From Thermoplasmata archaeon (lineage in GTDB: Archaea > Thermoplasmatota > Thermoplasmata > Thermoplasmatales > Thermoplasmataceae): 5,993 bases of DNA. Below the pieces are notes generated by a model. The model was not told the origin of the DNA and searched no databases. It saw only the letters and a list, made by a program, of their open reading frames with translations. This document shows, piece by piece, positions 1 to 4,930 of the stretch; positions within the stretch are counted from its first letter, which is position 1; each line of letters opens with the position of its first letter. Both the position numbers and the translations under genes were made by a program. The DNA lies in assembly GCA_021835265.1 (NCBI GenBank), contig JAKBQK010000037.1, positions 1 to 5,993 on the forward strand, read 5' to 3'.

Positions 1-365
1 ACACTTTTGGCCTTCTCGCCTCACTTGAAAGGTCATCATACTTAACCATCCCCACAATGATAATTGCAATATTTCTAGGAGCTGCATTCATGAGCAGCGG
101 AGTTATCCGAAGGATTTCGCAGGATATGTATGGCATGAGATACCAGAATGCAACCGTATCGCTTCTCGTATCAAGCATTCTGGTGGAGGGTGCCACATTT
201 TTCGCACTGCCGCTTCCAAGTACTCAAACACTCACATCAAGTGTCTTCGGGACAGGTCTTTCTTATAAAACGAAGGCAATGCAGATAAGACCATTTTTGA
301 TCATTGTAATCATGTGGGTCGTATCACCACTTCTTGGCATGGCTCTGGGATATCTGATTGCATAG
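1..365 (+). CDS. PiT-family inorganic phosphate transporter, C-terminal part (5' truncated)
   Basis: The reading frame is open from the window edge (first full codon at base 3) to a TAG at 363-365, so only about the last 120 residues are visible; the ATG at 57 is internal. The visible part is strongly hydrophobic, with about three membrane segments. It carries the motif PLPSTQTLTSSVFGTG (about residues 72-87 of the visible part), which corresponds to the conserved P-S-T-T/Q-T/H signature in the second half of PiT/Pho4 phosphate permeases. It ends in a last hydrophobic helix finishing GYLIA, as expected for this family. Members import inorganic phosphate across the cytoplasmic membrane with a coupling cation. 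The start, the first repeat and the promoter lie outside the window. It converges on the minus-strand gene ending at 387, with a 21-bp gap. Base composition looks somewhat richer in G+C than in the next two genes. Confidence 0.82.
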   Translation, partial: TFGLLASLERSSYLTIPTMIIAIFLGAAFMSSGVIRRISQDMYGMRYQNATVSLLVSSILVEGATFFALPLPSTQTLTSSVFGTGLSYKTKAMQIRPFLIIVIMWVVSPLLGMALGYLIA

Positions 366-386
366 TAAATCCAATAAATCTTTGGT

Positions 387-1112
387 CTAAAAATCATAGA
401 GTGTTGTCTTATTAACCTTTAGAAAATATCTGTCGTAAATTTCCATGAATTTCCTTCTTGAGGTAAACTTAAACCCAACCATTTTTATGCCCTCTGAAGT
501 TTCTTCCAGAAGACCTGCCTCAACTCCTTCACTTAAAATCTTGCTGATGGATTCCCAGAGATCATAGGTGCTCATACCAAGGCTTCTATTAATTGTCTCT
601 TTGGTAACTTCTGCAATTAAGTCATTTCTTAACATGGCCCTCCTTATTCCAATAACCGACCTAAGTATGGAGAATTTCTCATAAACTGGCATTTTCTCAT
701 AGTATGGAAACGGATAAAAGTTAACTATTTCAACCTCCTTTTGCTGACCTGAATAATTCTCAATAACCTTTGATCTGTTCCTTTCTGAAATAATAAGATA
801 ATTCTTAAAAGGATCGCTGTCTAATCCAGCATTTTTTCCAAGGCAAACATTAACAATTCTCTTTGCTGAAGTTAGTGGATCAGTAGAAGTTTTCCTGATT
901 TTTCCGGAGAAGCCGTTCCATACACTAACCTGTCCCTTATTATCCACAGTTTCTATAGAAAAGCTCTCTCTTTCACACCTGAAGGTCTTTATCTGTAATG
1001 GTGTAACATCACAGGATTCCAGATAGGAAAACAGACCAGAAATCACGCTGTAAAGTTTGTTTCTTTCCTTCTCTTCCTTATGAAACTCACTTAAGAGTGG
1101 ATCTAATTCCAA
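387..1112 (-). CDS. Unrecognised protein, second gene of a two-gene operon; possible C-terminal winged helix
   Basis: I do not recognise a family. The frame opens at a GTG at 1145, which would give 252 residues and a 59-bp overlap with the gene upstream. A strong SD (GGAGGGG, 1125-1119) lies inside that stretch, 6 bases before a TTG at 1112-1110, so I prefer a 241-residue product starting LELDPLLSEF and a 26-bp overlap; the TTG at 1115 is also possible. The protein is soluble, with no signal peptide or membrane segment. The N-terminus is charged and probably helical (HKEEKERNKLY). The middle looks like mixed alpha/beta. About residues 165-215 read as helices followed by a short hairpin (EVTKETINRSLGMS, then LLEETSEGIKMV), compatible with a winged helix. 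That suggests, but does not show, nucleic-acid binding. The tail is basic. Overlap with the 1087-1932 gene implies co-translation and a shared role. Confidence 0.7.
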   Translation of the reverse strand: MELDPLLSEFHKEEKERNKLYSVISGLFSYLESCDVTPLQIKTFRCERESFSIETVDNKGQVSVWNGFSGKIRKTSTDPLTSAKRIVNVCLGKNAGLDSDPFKNYLIISERNRSKVIENYSGQQKEVEIVNFYPFPYYEKMPVYEKFSILRSVIGIRRAMLRNDLIAEVTKETINRSLGMSTYDLWESISKILSEGVEAGLLEETSEGIKMVGFKFTSRRKFMEIYDRYFLKVNKTTLYDF

Positions 1113-1932
1113 CAAACACCCCTCCTGCTTTTTCAACAATTTCACTCATTTCAATTACTGTATTCAAATCAGTTGAATTCATAGACACAAGACTCATATT
1201 GTTTTGCCTTACGATCATCTCTATCCTGTGGGACTGGTCACTTGCATATGCATAAATTAAAGTATCTCCATTCTTGAATCTTTTTATCAGGGTAATTCTC
1301 CTTTTTCCAAGCCTCAGCTTCAATCTCTCCACTATCTCGCTACTGACTGAGTAATCTGAAATATATGGCCTTAATATCACATTTTCAATGCTTGTTTCCG
1401 CACCTTTGTTCAGGTAAAAATTTTTAAGAGCTTCTGATAAGTACTGTGCTGTTAGTTCACCCAATACAGAGATGATATCCCTATCATTTGACCATATCCT
1501 TGAAAATCTGTCTACACCGAAATAAGTTTTGTCTTTCCTGAATGTACAGCTTTTGAAGCTGAATCCATTTTTCAGAAACTTAATGATAACATCGTATGAG
1601 ATCAGGGTTCTGGATGAGGAAGTTCTAAAATACTCTCCCTCCTCGCCTTCCAGCTCTACAGATGAAGGATAAAATCCGGAATTTTCCATATCCGATGCTA
1701 ATTTAGCAAAGACATTTTCAGGCATTATAAGAAAGTCATTTTCCCTTGTCTTTGGGGCCTTTCTACTTCGGTAGGATATGATCTTAAGATTCTCAGAATA
1801 GGGAAACACAATATGTTCCGTTGAATATCCATCGAGGCTCATCTCAAGTCCAGTGATAAACTTCATTATATAATATCCACTATTTCCTCTGAGGTTATTC
1901 TTTATAATCTGGGATAGCTTAATCTGTTCCAA
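1087..1932 (-). CDS. Unrecognised protein, first gene of a two-gene operon
   Basis: No family is recognised. The longest frame starts at a TTG (1932-1930) and gives 281 residues, ending in a TGA at 1089-1087. An ATG at 1866-1864 would give 259 residues beginning MKFITGLEMSLDG. The TTG lies about 25 bases from a TATA-like box, so a transcript would begin almost on it, yet leaderless UUG initiation is unusual; the ATG with a leader of about 65 bases is a fair alternative. The product looks soluble, without signal peptide or membrane helix. A central basic, aromatic stretch (SFKSCTFRKDKTYFG) is followed by helices (ISVLGELTAQYLSEALKNF). The C-terminal third looks like alternating strands and helices with many Arg/Lys (KLRLGKRRITLIKRFKNG). 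It overlaps the next gene and is divergent from the marC-family gene. The two unknown proteins may work together, but no function can be assigned. Confidence 0.72.
   Translation of the reverse strand: MEQIKLSQIIKNNLRGNSGYYIMKFITGLEMSLDGYSTEHIVFPYSENLKIISYRSRKAPKTRENDFLIMPENVFAKLASDMENSGFYPSSVELEGEEGEYFRTSSSRTLISYDVIIKFLKNGFSFKSCTFRKDKTYFGVDRFSRIWSNDRDIISVLGELTAQYLSEALKNFYLNKGAETSIENVILRPYISDYSVSSEIVERLKLRLGKRRITLIKRFKNGDTLIYAYASDQSHRIEMIVRQNNMSLVSMNSTDLNTVIEMSEIVEKAGGVFVGIRSTLK
1119..1125 (-). promoter_or_regulatory. Strong Shine-Dalgarno site inside the upstream gene
   Basis: The minus strand reads GGAGGGG here, the best SD match I noticed in the window. The TTG codons at 1115 and 1112 follow at spacings of 3 and 6 bases. 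The GTG at 1145, which would give the longest frame, lies upstream of it and has no SD. This favours the start at 1112. The site overlaps the last codons of the 1087-1932 gene. Confidence 0.55.
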
Positions 1933-1952
1933 TAATTCAACAACGATTTAAG

Positions 1953-1960
1953 GTATATAT
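1953..1960 (-). promoter_or_regulatory. TATA-like box for the 1932-387 operon
   Basis: The minus strand reads ATATATAC here. Its centre lies about 25 bases before the TTG at 1932, the spacing expected between an archaeal TATA box and the transcription start. No SD precedes the TTG. Transcription would then begin at or very near the TTG. Confidence 0.45.
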
Positions 1961-2022
1961 GATTTTTCAGATAATGAAATATTCGTTGTCAGACACAGAG
2001 GATCAAATAAAATTAATAAAAA

Positions 2023-2030
2023 AATATATT
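2023..2030 (+). promoter_or_regulatory. TATA-like box for the marC-family gene
   Basis: AATATATT is embedded in an A-rich run. A transcript starting about 25 bases further on would begin near 2050, leaving a leader of roughly 20-30 bases before the marC start. Confidence 0.4.
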
Positions 2031-2072
2031 AAACCATGAGGGTTTTGTAATTCCAGACCAATAATTATAAGA

Positions 2073-2732
2073 GTGAAAGATATGGCTATAGCATTGTCCA
2101 TCGTTGAAATGATCGAATTCGCAGGTTACAGTCTTGCAGCCATGTTCGCAATAATGAATCCCATAGGGGCAATTCCAACACTGGTTTTTTTAACAGATGG
2201 ATACAGTAAAAAGGAGAAAATGATAACGATCAGGAGAAGCATATATATGGCTTCAGGGATGATTGTTGGTTTTGTTCTCGTGGGGTATTATATCTTTGAG
2301 GGACTTGGAATTAACATAAACGACTTCAAGGTTGCGGGTGGAATCCTGCTTTTCAAAGTTGCTTTTGACATGCTTCAGGGGAAGACTTCAAATACCAAAC
2401 TTACAAGGGAGGAGAGTCAGGAAGGAAAGCAACAGGAAGACGTTGGAATAGTGCCCATAGGAACACCACTTCTTGCCGGTCCCGGTTCAATCACAACCGC
2501 CATACTACTTAACGCAAAAGCAAATACTATACCGCTAAAATTTAGTTTTGGTATCGCACTTGTGATTTTGTTTATTATATCATATTTTATTCTTTATTTC
2601 TCATCATCCATTGCCTCAAAAATAGGCAAAACAGGAACGACAGTCATTTCAAGAATAATGGGTTTATTACTTGCATCCATAGCAATAGAGCTCATAACTA
2701 CTGGTATAATTGCAATCGCTGCTGGTATATAA
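2073..2732 (+). CDS. MarC-family integral membrane protein
   Basis: A 219-residue protein of the usual MarC (UPF0056) length. It has about six hydrophobic segments arranged as two groups of three, separated by a charged cytoplasmic-type loop (about residues 102-124, KLTREESQEGKQQED). Two family motifs are clear: NPIGAIP at residues 29-35 in the first half and GTPLLAGPGSITT at 130-142 in the second, the expected inverted-repeat pair. The family was named for a supposed role in multiple antibiotic resistance that later work did not support, and its transport substrate is unknown to me, so none is assigned. The GTG at 2073 gives the longest frame. An ATG at 2082, with GTGA five bases upstream as a weak SD, would shorten it by three residues and is equally likely. 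It is transcribed alone and converges on aroD. Confidence 0.88.
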   Translation: MKDMAIALSIVEMIEFAGYSLAAMFAIMNPIGAIPTLVFLTDGYSKKEKMITIRRSIYMASGMIVGFVLVGYYIFEGLGININDFKVAGGILLFKVAFDMLQGKTSNTKLTREESQEGKQQEDVGIVPIGTPLLAGPGSITTAILLNAKANTIPLKFSFGIALVILFIISYFILYFSSSIASKIGKTGTTVISRIMGLLLASIAIELITTGIIAIAAGI

Positions 2733-2742
2733 AAATAATAAT
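2731..2742 (-). terminator. Possible T-rich terminator of aroD
   Basis: Read on the minus strand, the bases just after the aroD stop run into ATTATTATTTTT and then the end of the marC frame. Archaeal RNA polymerase stops at such U-rich tracts without needing a hairpin. I see no strong stem here, so the call rests on the T-tract alone. Confidence 0.3.
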
Positions 2743-2760
2743 TCAAAGGGTTAAAATCAT

Positions 2761-3396
2761 TCAGTAAATCATTTCGAGAATTTTGAATAGTAATTCCATA
2801 CTGTATTGTCCAGCAATAACAGGTTTATCAAATGACGAATAAATAAAGTCACTGACAGTAAGCGCAGAAACTATTCTGAGACTCTGATTTTCATTTCCCT
2901 GGGGAACGATAGATAATATTCTCTCACCATCTGTATGTTTGACATACCAGAGAATATCCAATATATTCTCGCTATCAAATGTGGAAGCGAGTTTAATTGC
3001 CACTTTCCCGTACTTTGCAAGCTTTTCGAATCTATTCCTGAATTCCAAAGGATTGGGAAAATGCGAAGACAGAATAGTCCTATTTTGTGGATAGTTTATT
3101 GAGTTTCTACTGATTATGGATATGTCAATGTCCAGAATTGAGTTTTCATGGTTGAGGGGAATTTTATAAATTTCATCAGCAATAGAAAGCTCCTCTGTCC
3201 TGAAGGTGAAAATGTTTGGAAGGGAATAATCATCTACTATTTTCATGTATTTTTCAATGGAATCCTTTTGATTATTTGTCCAAAGGTCCATCCTGAACTC
3301 AGGAATAAAGTGAAAGTCATCGAGTTTTTTTGAAATGAGCTTAATCTGATTCTCATAATCTTTCTCAGGGATAACAGATGCAACAATAACTGCCAT
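2761..3396 (-). CDS. aroD: Type I 3-dehydroquinate dehydratase
   Basis: This enzyme converts 3-dehydroquinate to 3-dehydroshikimate, the third step of the shikimate pathway, through a Schiff base on lysine. In the 211-residue form, type I landmarks appear in order: EFRMD (33-37), TFR (64-66), SSHFPNP (110-116) with the catalytic His112, AIKLA (133-137) with Schiff-base Lys135, a substrate-binding-type Arg174 after S-L, and AGQ (195-197) in place of the usual APGQ. The familiar R-x-x-x-E-G-G after the first substrate Arg is degenerate (FRTEELS), so the usual Glu is shifted or missing. Length fits archaeal AroD. The frame extends to a TTG at 3432, but the ATG at 3396 follows AGGGGTGG and gives the usual short N-terminal beta strand (MAVIVAS), so I start there. 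No other shikimate gene lies in the window. It is divergent from the small gene at 3584. Confidence 0.87.
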   Translation of the reverse strand: MAVIVASVIPEKDYENQIKLISKKLDDFHFIPEFRMDLWTNNQKDSIEKYMKIVDDYSLPNIFTFRTEELSIADEIYKIPLNHENSILDIDISIISRNSINYPQNRTILSSHFPNPLEFRNRFEKLAKYGKVAIKLASTFDSENILDILWYVKHTDGERILSIVPQGNENQSLRIVSALTVSDFIYSSFDKPVIAGQYSMELLFKILEMIY

Positions 3397-3397
3397 T

Positions 3398-3407
3398 CCA
3401 CCCCTTT
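3398..3407 (-). promoter_or_regulatory. Shine-Dalgarno-like sequence that decides the aroD start
   Basis: The minus strand reads AAGGGGTGG just before the ATG at 3396. It resembles the archaeal GGAGGTGAT but sits rather close to the start. It supports the ATG over the TTG at 3432, which has no such sequence. Confidence 0.4.
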
Positions 3408-3462
3408 TTTTTAGTATGTCTATATTTACCAATATTCACACTTTCCTACCAATACGATTTCG

Positions 3463-3470
3463 TTATAATA
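3463..3470 (-). promoter_or_regulatory. TATA-like box for aroD
   Basis: The minus strand reads TATTATAA. A start of transcription about 25 bases on would fall near 3440, giving a leader of about 45 bases that includes the SD-like AGGGGTGG before the ATG at 3396. Confidence 0.4.
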
Positions 3471-3546
3471 ACTTGCCATTTAGTTACAGTAATATTTCCC
3501 ATAGGATAGTTTTAACATTACAAAAGAAGCCTGGCGTAACCAAAGG

Positions 3547-3553
3547 TATAAAC
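3547..3553 (+). promoter_or_regulatory. TATA-like box for the 3584 gene
   Basis: TATAAAC is preceded by a purine/A-rich CCAAAGG that could serve as a TFB-recognition element. The expected transcription start, about 25 bases on, is near 3573-3576, almost exactly on the ATG at 3573 that opens a four-codon frame. Confidence 0.5.
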
Positions 3554-3572
3554 TTTTATTAATTAAATCGCC

Positions 3573-3587
3573 ATGGCTCAGAGTTGA
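3573..3587 (+). other. Four-codon ORF (M-A-Q-S-stop) overlapping the start of the 3584 gene
   Basis: ATG-GCT-CAG-AGT-TGA sits at the predicted transcription start. Its stop codon overlaps the TTG used to open the next frame, so the junction reads TTGA. It may be a leaderless mini-ORF coupled to the next gene, the true start of that gene separated from it by a one-base shift, or chance. See the findings. Confidence 0.3.
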
Positions 3588-3904
3588 AGCTGACAGAAAA
3601 TAAAATTATGAATATACTGGAGGTTTTGAGTAAAATGGATATGGTTGAAATTAAAAAAGGTGGAAAATACAAGGTAATATCAAACAGCGGAAAAGATGAG
3701 CCCATGGAGACCGATGGTGAGTTCGTGGGATACACAATTTTAGGTGAAGAAGGTGCGCTCGTCTTTAAGGTTTCCGGCGAAAAAAAAGTTCTTTTGAGAT
3801 TGATTCCGGTGTCAAACCTGATAGCCATTGATTTTGGTGAAGATGAAGTTGTTACTCAGGGAAAATCAAAAACCAATCATGATTCAGTAAATTATATAAG
3901 CTGA
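3584..3904 (+). CDS. Small protein of unknown function (about 106 residues)
   Basis: No family is recognised. The frame runs from a TTG at 3584 to a TGA at 3902-3904. Internal ATGs at 3608 and 3633 are weaker alternatives because they would remove an apparently real N-terminal helix (TENKIMNILEVLSKMD). After that helix the sequence looks like short beta strands with glycine turns: VEIKKGGKYKVIS, EFVGYTILGEEGALVFKVSG, then KKVLLRLIPVSNLIAIDFGED. This suggests a small beta-barrel or beta-sandwich. A polar tail follows. There is no signal peptide, membrane segment or metal-binding cysteine pattern. It has its own TATA-like box, is divergent from aroD, and lies 67 bp upstream of gcvH, which appears to have a separate promoter. 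The start region is odd: a good ATG eleven bases upstream is out of frame. Confidence 0.65.
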   Translation: MKLTENKIMNILEVLSKMDMVEIKKGGKYKVISNSGKDEPMETDGEFVGYTILGEEGALVFKVSGEKKVLLRLIPVSNLIAIDFGEDEVVTQGKSKTNHDSVNYIS

Positions 3905-3910
3905 ATTTAA

Positions 3911-3922
3911 AAAAATCTTTTT
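3911..3922 (+). terminator. Weak T-tract after the 3584 gene
   Basis: An A-run is followed by TCTTTTT shortly after the stop at 3904 (AAAAATCTTTTT, with a small A/T stem). It could end the upstream transcript before the gcvH promoter, but the tract is short. Confidence 0.25.
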
Positions 3923-3932
3923 GAGCACATTC

Positions 3933-3943
3933 TAAATAAAAAC
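3933..3943 (+). promoter_or_regulatory. TATA-like box for the gcvH-rlmE operon
   Basis: TAAATAAAAAC is centred about 34 bases before the gcvH ATG. That would leave a leader of only about 8-10 bases or a leaderless message. This fits the absence of any SD in the sequence before the ATG (CATACGCTTCT). Confidence 0.35.
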
Positions 3944-3971
3944 TTAATTACTCTTAATTTCATACGCTTCT

Positions 3972-4346
3972 ATGAGTAATATTCCTGAGGATCTGAAATA
4001 CACCAAAACCCACGAATGGGTCAGAACAAATGGCACTGAAGTTGAGATAGGAGTAACTGATTTTGCGCAGAAACAGCTTACAGATGTAGTCTATGTAGAT
4101 CTGCCAGAAGTTGGAAAGGAAATTAAAAGTGGGGATACATTGTTGACTGTTGAGTCCGTTAAATCCGCCGAGGAAGTTTTCTCACCTGTTACTGGAAAAA
4201 TAACTGCAGTTAATAAGGAACTGGAAAGTAAACCCGAGCTGATCAATCAGGAACCCTACAATTCATGGCTGGTTAAAATTAAGCTAAATGAGGAAATAAA
4301 AGGCACATTAACAGCCGAAGAGTACAGGAAACTAACTGGTCAATGA
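3972..4346 (+). CDS. gcvH: Glycine cleavage system H protein
   Basis: This is the lipoyl-carrying shuttle of the glycine cleavage complex. It takes the aminomethyl group from the P protein, passes it to the T protein, and is reoxidised by the L protein in the cytoplasm. The 124-residue length is normal for the family. Features are textbook: YTKTHEWVR near the N-terminus, EIGVTDFAQKQLTDVVYVDLP, and the lipoylation hairpin ESVKSAEEV, with Lys64 as the modified residue. The C-terminal half has SPVTGKI, then ELESKPELINQEPY and W-L-V-K-I. The ATG at 3972 is clear although no SD precedes it, suggesting a leaderless or short-leader transcript. The gene overlaps rlmE by ATGA. The P, T and lipoate genes are not in the window. 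H proteins also take part in lipoate transfer, so a role beyond glycine cleavage cannot be excluded. Confidence 0.96.
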   Translation: MSNIPEDLKYTKTHEWVRTNGTEVEIGVTDFAQKQLTDVVYVDLPEVGKEIKSGDTLLTVESVKSAEEVFSPVTGKITAVNKELESKPELINQEPYNSWLVKIKLNEEIKGTLTAEEYRKLTGQ

Positions 4347-4930
4347 GAAAAAGAGAAGATATTTACTATAACAGGGCTAAAAAGGCTGGTTATAGAAGCA
4401 GGGCTGCATATAAACTCATAGAGATTGACAGAAAATTTGAAATTCTGTCAAGAGCTCATTACATTCTGGAAATTGGGTCCTCACCTGGAGGCTGGACAGA
4501 TGTTCTAATGGAAAGAACTCCGGAATATTTGCTTTGCGTTGATATAAGCGCAAAAAAATCAGATGTAATGCCATATTCCATAAGGGGAGATGTCACCAGA
4601 GAATCTTCGTGGAATGATATCAAGGAATTTCTGGATGGAAAAAAGATGGATCTTATTCTGTCAGATGCTATGTCACACACTACTGGGCAGCATTCACTCG
4701 ATCATGCATCTTCAGTGAACATATGCACATCAATTCTTGAATACGGCATGGAGGTTCTAAGAATTGGGGGAAACGTTATGGTAAAGCAGTTTCAGGGAGA
4801 ATATACAAATGAATTCATGAACCAGTTCAAGGGATTCTTCAGAAGGAACTATATCACCAAGCCCGGTGCATCAAGAAGTGAAAGCAGTGAAATATACATT
4901 ATTTTCGCGGGACTTCTTGATCACACATAA
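4343..4930 (+). CDS. rlmE: 23S rRNA 2'-O-ribose methyltransferase, FtsJ/RrmJ family
   Basis: A 195-residue SAM-dependent methyltransferase of the RrmJ/FtsJ type, which in bacteria 2'-O-methylates a uridine in the A-loop of 23S rRNA. The order is canonical: basic N-terminus YRSRAAYKL with catalytic Lys24; SAM motif I EIGSSPGGW (43-51), with Glu where most members have Asp; acidic residue Asp67 ending the next strand (CVDIS); GDVT (82-85); catalytic Asp108 in LILSDAM; Lys148 in VMVKQF; and Glu183 in SSEIYII. The K-D-K-E tetrad is thus complete. The loop after Asp108 (AMSHTTG) lacks the Pro-Asn of the usual APN-x-x-G. The ATG overlaps the gcvH stop (ATGA), so translation is probably coupled. There is no TRAM or other extra domain. 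Its 3' end overlaps the convergent gene by 10 bp. Exact rRNA target is inferred from the family. Confidence 0.93.
   Translation: MRKREDIYYNRAKKAGYRSRAAYKLIEIDRKFEILSRAHYILEIGSSPGGWTDVLMERTPEYLLCVDISAKKSDVMPYSIRGDVTRESSWNDIKEFLDGKKMDLILSDAMSHTTGQHSLDHASSVNICTSILEYGMEVLRIGGNVMVKQFQGEYTNEFMNQFKGFFRRNYITKPGASRSESSEIYIIFAGLLDHT

Larger units (their letters stand above)
1933..2072. promoter_or_regulatory. Divergent promoter region between the unknown operon and the marC-family gene
   Basis: This is about 140 bp of AT-rich sequence with no gene. It holds one TATA-like box for each direction. A 7-bp inverted repeat, ACAACGA (1940-1946) and TCGTTGT (1983-1989), brackets the minus-strand TATA box. A short hyphenated palindrome, TGTCAGACA, begins at 1987. 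These could be operator half-sites, but repeats this short also arise by chance. Confidence 0.5.

Noticed and set aside
1950..2000. Possible C/D box guide RNA in the divergent intergenic region (ATAATGA as a C-like box)
   Set aside because: The C box has a mismatch and there is no CTGA D box at a suitable distance, nor an internal C'/D' pair.
2035..2049. Mini-ORF M-R-V-L-stop upstream of the marC-family gene
   Set aside because: It lies before the predicted transcription start and has no SD, so it is probably chance.
3148..3333. Plus-strand frame of 61 codons inside aroD
   Set aside because: It is antisense to conserved AroD motifs, with no promoter or protein-like pattern; a shadow frame.
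3559..3828. Minus-strand frame of 89 codons opposite the small gene at 3584
   Set aside because: Its composition is low-complexity Ser/Phe/Pro/Ile typical of antisense translation; the plus-strand frame has a promoter and a better protein pattern.
4459..4680. Minus-strand frame inside rlmE
   Set aside because: It is antisense to the SAM-binding and catalytic motifs of a clear RlmE; a shadow frame.
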